The notes below the pieces were generated by a model. It was not told the DNA's origin, made no database searches, and was given only the letters and a program-made list of their open reading frames with translations. 5,884 bases of DNA from Oscillospiraceae bacterium (lineage in GTDB: Bacteria; Bacillota; Clostridia; Oscillospirales; Oscillospiraceae), in assembly GCA_028705905.1 (NCBI GenBank), contig JAQWCP010000112.1, positions 1 through 5,884 on the forward strand. The letters are read 5' to 3'. The position numbers were made by a program, and so were the translations under genes. Below are positions 4,391 through 5,884 of the stretch, piece after piece; within the stretch, counting starts at the first letter, position 1; each line of letters starts with the position of its first letter.

Positions 4391-5884
4391 ATGGATTTAT
4401 TTAATCCCAATCAGATCAAGCTGACAAAGTATCTGTTTTATACCGGTAAAGGCGGCGTTGGCAAAACCAGCGTTGCCTGCGCCACCGCGGTGTCCCTTGC
4501 AGACAGCGGCAAACGGGTGATGCTCATCAGTACCGACCCGGCATCTAACTTGCAGGATGTTTTTTCCATGGAGCTTGACAACAAAGGAACGCCCATTCCG
4601 AACGTGCCGAATCTTACGGTGGCGAACCTGGACCCCATACAGGCCGCCGCTGAGTATCGGGAAAGCGTGATTGCACCATACCGGGGCAAATTGCCCCATT
4701 CTGTGATTGCCAATATGGAAGAACAGCTCTCTGGCTCCTGTACAGTGGAGATCGCGGCATTTAACGAATTTTCGGGGTTCATTACAGACGATAAGGTGGC
4801 AGCGGAATACGACCACATTATTTTTGACACGGCCCCCACAGGCCACACCCTGCGGATGCTTCAGCTTCCGTCCGCATGGAGCAATTTCATCAGTGAAAGT
4901 ACCCATGGCGCGTCTTGCTTGGGACAGCTTTCTGGTCTCGAGAGCAAGAAAGCCATTTACAAACGGGCGGTGGAGACATTGGCGGACGGAAACCTGACCA
5001 CATTGATCCTTGTATCCCGCCCGGAAACCGCGCCCTTCCAGGAGGCAGAGCGGGCCTCTGGGGAACTTTCTGCCCTGGGTGTCAACAACCAGGTCCTGGT
5101 CGTCAACGGTGTGCTGACCCAACACGATGATGCCCTATCCACCAGCCTGTACGAAAAACAGCAGGCCGCTCTTTCTGCAATACCAAAAAGTCTGCAAAAA
5201 CTCCCGCTCTATATGGTTCCGCTACGGGCTTATAATGTCACAGGCATTGCCAATGTGCGCGCCCTGCTTCACACCGACTATGTGACCGCCGAGACGCAAA
5301 AGTTGAATGCCACCCATCTCCCCAAGCTGAATGATGTGATAGATGAGCTAGCCGCAGAAGGCAAGCGCGTCATCTTCACAATGGGCAAGGGGGGCGTAGG
5401 GAAAACCACCGTTGCCGCCGCTGTTGCGCTGGGCCTTGCAAAACGAGGTAAAAAGGTTCACCTTACCACGACGGACCCTGCAGCGCACTTGAAATTCGTT
5501 CTGGATGAGACGAGCGGGATATCCATGAGCCATATCGATGAGGCGGAGGAGCTGAAAAAATACCAAGCCGAGGTACTTGCCCAAGCGAGGGCTTCGGGCA
5601 TGGGGGATGAGGACATCGCCTATGTAGAGGAAGATTTGCGCTCTCCCTGCACCCAGGAAATTGCCGTGTTCCGCGCCTTTGCAGAGGTAGTGGGAAAAGC
5701 AGACGATCAGGTGGTGGTCATCGACACCGCGCCTACCGGCCACACCCTGCTGTTACTGGAATCCACACAGAGCTACAACCACGAGATTGAGCGCACCAAG
5801 GGAGAAATTCCGGAACCGGTCAAACAGCTGTTGCCCAGACTGAAATCCGACGAAACAGAGGTGCTGATTGTGACATTGCCGGAA
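4391..5884 (+). CDS. arsA: ArsA arsenite/antimonite-pump ATPase, 3' end outside the window
   Basis: The frame is open for 498 codons up to the window edge. Full ArsA proteins have about 580 residues, so the last 80 or so are missing. The two homologous ATPase halves are visible. A1 has the P-loop GKGGVGKT at 19-26 and the DTAPTGHT signature at 146-153. A2 has GKGGVGKT at 332-339 and DTAPTGHT at 445-452. The metalloid-site cysteines are all present: C117 (LSGSCTVEIAAF), C176 (GASCLGQLSGLE) and C420 (LRSPCTQEIAVF), matching E. coli C113, C172 and C422. ArsA is a peripheral ATPase that energises the efflux carrier ArsB or Acr3 at the membrane. Neither carrier is in the window, and one would be expected downstream. 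The zero-base junction with arsD fits the known ArsD-to-ArsA hand-over. Both halves look functional, with no frameshift in the visible part. Confidence 0.97.
   Translation, partial: MDLFNPNQIKLTKYLFYTGKGGVGKTSVACATAVSLADSGKRVMLISTDPASNLQDVFSMELDNKGTPIPNVPNLTVANLDPIQAAAEYRESVIAPYRGKLPHSVIANMEEQLSGSCTVEIAAFNEFSGFITDDKVAAEYDHIIFDTAPTGHTLRMLQLPSAWSNFISESTHGASCLGQLSGLESKKAIYKRAVETLADGNLTTLILVSRPETAPFQEAERASGELSALGVNNQVLVVNGVLTQHDDALSTSLYEKQQAALSAIPKSLQKLPLYMVPLRAYNVTGIANVRALLHTDYVTAETQKLNATHLPKLNDVIDELAAEGKRVIFTMGKGGVGKTTVAAAVALGLAKRGKKVHLTTTDPAAHLKFVLDETSGISMSHIDEAEELKKYQAEVLAQARASGMGDEDIAYVEEDLRSPCTQEIAVFRAFAEVVGKADDQVVVIDTAPTGHTLLLLESTQSYNHEIERTKGEIPEPVKQLLPRLKSDETEVLIVTLPE

Noticed and set aside
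4397..5125. Minus-strand open frame of 242 codons opposite arsA
   Set aside because: The + strand encodes ArsA with clear P-loop and metalloid-site motifs, and the minus frame has no recognisable domain.
5348..5743. Minus-strand open frame opposite the second ArsA ATPase half
   Set aside because: It is a shadow of the A2 domain, with no supporting ribosome site or motif.

Overview
The window looks like chromosomal DNA from an anaerobic, low-to-moderate-GC Firmicute, probably a clostridium. The reasons are strong AAAGGAGG-type ribosome binding sites, a consensus sigma-A promoter, a class I hybrid-cluster protein, a rubredoxin, and an arsR/arsDA set with clostridial-style Cys motifs. This placement is inferred from sequence character; no marker gene fixes the taxon. 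All convincing genes are on the + strand.

Left block (1-2398): a tightly spaced redox operon that enters from outside the window. It holds the 3' end of an iron-sulfur (ferredoxin-type) protein, a small cupin, a 54-residue rubredoxin, and a complete hydroxylamine reductase/hybrid cluster protein (hcp). Each downstream gene has its own Shine-Dalgarno site, and the gaps are short. The likely joint role is handling nitrosative or oxidative stress, with rubredoxin and the Fe-S protein as candidate electron carriers to Hcp.

Middle (2399-2993): a 595-bp stretch without an intact gene. It begins with the corpse of a small 4Fe-4S ferredoxin that has lost its start, gained a frameshift and an internal stop, and lost a C-terminal cysteine. 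A perfect 36-bp palindrome follows, then about 210 bp with no assignable gene, then a good intrinsic terminator, and finally a textbook -35/-10 promoter for the next operon.

Right block (2994-5884): an arsenic/metalloid resistance operon. It encodes the ArsR repressor, a Cys-rich DUF2703-type protein with a possible thioredoxin-like fold, the ArsD metallochaperone, and the first 498 codons of the ArsA pump ATPase, which runs off the window. arsR and the DUF2703 gene overlap. arsD and arsA abut exactly, and the arsA ribosome site lies inside the codons for the Cys tail of ArsD. In the standard scheme ArsR senses As(III)/Sb(III), ArsD hands the metalloid to ArsA, and ArsA drives a membrane pump (ArsB or Acr3) that would be expected outside the window.

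Most of this is known biology. The items best worth a second look are the decayed ferredoxin behind hcp, the DUF2703 protein inside an ars operon, the Cys-rich tails recurring across the ars proteins, the rubredoxin with a changed second metal knuckle, and the unexplained palindromes.
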